Source: Methanosarcina sp. 2.H.T.1A.6 (lineage in GTDB: Archaea; Halobacteriota; Methanosarcinia; Methanosarcinales; Methanosarcinaceae). From it: 64,000 nt of DNA. The stretch spans positions 124,001 to 188,000 of the forward strand of contig NZ_JJOY01000024.1 in NCBI RefSeq assembly GCF_000979455.1. Reading direction: 5' to 3'. How positions within the stretch are numbered: the first letter of the stretch is position 1; the number at the start of each line of letters is the position of its first letter. The notes below the pieces were generated by a model. It was not told the origin of the DNA. It did no database searches and was given only the letters and a program-made list of their open reading frames with translations. Positions 63,431 to 64,000 of the stretch are shown here, in pieces. A program made the position numbers and the translations under genes.

Positions 63431-63508
63431 ATTATGCCTATTTTAGCTCATAATTTCAAAAATAACTTAAATAACCAATAAAATAAAAAAAATACTGTTG
63501 TTAATTCC

Positions 63509-63600
63509 GAAATTTAAAATAGACGCTTATTTTAGTTTAGAAATTTAAAATAGACACTTATATCAGTTCAAAACTTAAAAATGAGCGTTTATATGGGTTT
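63509..63600. repeat. 31-nt imperfect tandem repeat, three units
   Basis: Units start at 63509, 63540 and 63571, with GAAATTTAAAATAGAC as the best-kept part of the first two; the third is more diverged. A shorter duplication (TATTTTAGCTCATAA) lies at 63410-63452. Located 100-190 nt upstream of the lipoprotein gene. Confidence 0.65.
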
Positions 63601-63703
63601 AATGTCAGATAACGTTATATAAATATTCGCATATATCCTATGTGAAAATATACAATGCAGTATACAATCTTATATATATTTTTATTGTACAGGGGGAAAA
63701 ATT

Positions 63704-64000
63704 ATCAGGAAAATTAGACTTATTGTAGCATTGCTTATAGCAGTGGTCCTGTTTGCTTCCGGCTGTTCAAGCCCGACACAGGAAGTGGAAAACGAAACCG
63801 GTGGAATGGTCGAAGAAGTAACTGAAGGAGCAGGAGATATTGCTGAAGAAGCAGAAGATATAGCTGGCGAAAATAAAACCGAAACAGTGCCGGATAAGAA
63901 TATCGTTCAAACTGCGGAAGATGCAGGTTCTTTCAAAACTCTTGTTACGGCCATAAAAACTGCAGGGCTTGAGGAGACCCTTAGCGGCGAAGGTCCCTTC
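63704..64000 (+). CDS. Fasciclin-domain lipoprotein (N-terminal part, runs off the window)
   Basis: About 99 residues are visible. A signal sequence ([20 protein letters not shown]) ends in a lipobox with Cys, followed by an acidic linker ([20 protein letters not shown]) and the start of a fasciclin domain: [20 protein letters not shown] then [12 protein letters not shown], typical of Methanosarcina fasciclin lipoproteins that mediate surface adhesion. There is no ATG, GTG or TTG before the signal sequence in this frame: the position expected for the start is ATC (63704) or ATT (63701), preceded by AGGGGGA. A TTG at 63731 would leave a truncated signal peptide. Either the start is noncanonical or a base is wrong here. 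Confidence 0.8.
   Translation, partial: MRKIRLIVALLIAVVLFASGCSSPTQEVENETGGMVEEVTEGAGDIAEEAEDIAGENKTETVPDKNIVQTAEDAGSFKTLVTAIKTAGLEETLSGEGPF

Overview
The window is a stretch of a methanogenic archaeon's chromosome, almost certainly Methanosarcina. The clearest marker is a gene for chromosomal protein MC1 (16154-16438). It is supported by archaeal-type information genes (Rio2 kinase, topoisomerase IA with zinc fingers, Tsr3, RNase HII, PheT, a beta-CASP RNase, a COG2433/DUF460 protein), a two-subunit fumarase, a ferredoxin:disulfide reductase fused to rubredoxin, many FilR1-type winged-helix regulators and large PAS/GAF kinases, TATA-box promoters, and long AT-rich intergenic regions full of short repeats and broken insertion sequences. 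No rRNA or tRNA gene was recognised.

Layout. 1-5.1 kb: start of a dihydrolipoamide-dehydrogenase-like gene (leaving the window leftward), a DUF92 membrane protein, a DJ-1/PfpI protein and a double-domain SagB-type oxidoreductase. 5-10.6 kb: a DUF21/CBS membrane protein, an IS256 remnant, an unrecognised conserved gene, a DHA2 exporter, and a two-gene redox operon (glutaredoxin-like protein plus ferredoxin:disulfide reductase-rubredoxin). 10.6-18.4 kb is an accessory region: IS630 remnant, a truncated TrlF-like gene, a probably acquired methyltransferase, small membrane proteins, a GfcR/PyrE-like regulator, three copies of a degenerate repeat, a MITE-like element, MC1, and a lipoprotein. 18.9-34.6 kb is mainly housekeeping (Rio2, a 995-residue sensor kinase, DUF460, DUF2148, beta-CASP RNase, Usp, TopA, LOG-like protein, Tsr3), interrupted by about 2.4 kb of repeats, very small ORFs and gene debris (28.95-30.9 kb, plus the repeat region at 27.5-28.5 kb).

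35-50 kb: HdeD-like and other small membrane proteins, a DHA2 exporter preceded by four palindromic 29-nt repeats and followed by a FilR1-type regulator, a lone DUF262/HNH (GmrSD-type) restriction protein, the fumarase operon, a TnpB remnant, an M50-like membrane protease, tandem DUF389 paralogues, and an MBL-fold hydrolase. 50-64 kb: SUMF1-domain protein, second FilR1 regulator, a TnpB gene broken by one ochre codon, an EVE/PUA-like protein, a secreted beta-propeller, PheT, a PP-loop Dph6-like protein, a two-repeat orphan CRISPR, RNase HII, PurQ and PurS, an IS4 remnant, and the start of a fasciclin lipoprotein.

The most unusual content is non-coding. It includes at least three dispersed repeat families shared between distant intergenic regions, an operator-like tandem array, a duplicated Shine-Dalgarno segment, the isolated CRISPR unit, and frequent in-frame short tandem repeats at the ends of otherwise conserved proteins. 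No complete new multi-gene system is convincingly visible; the candidates are listed as findings with the tests that would decide them.
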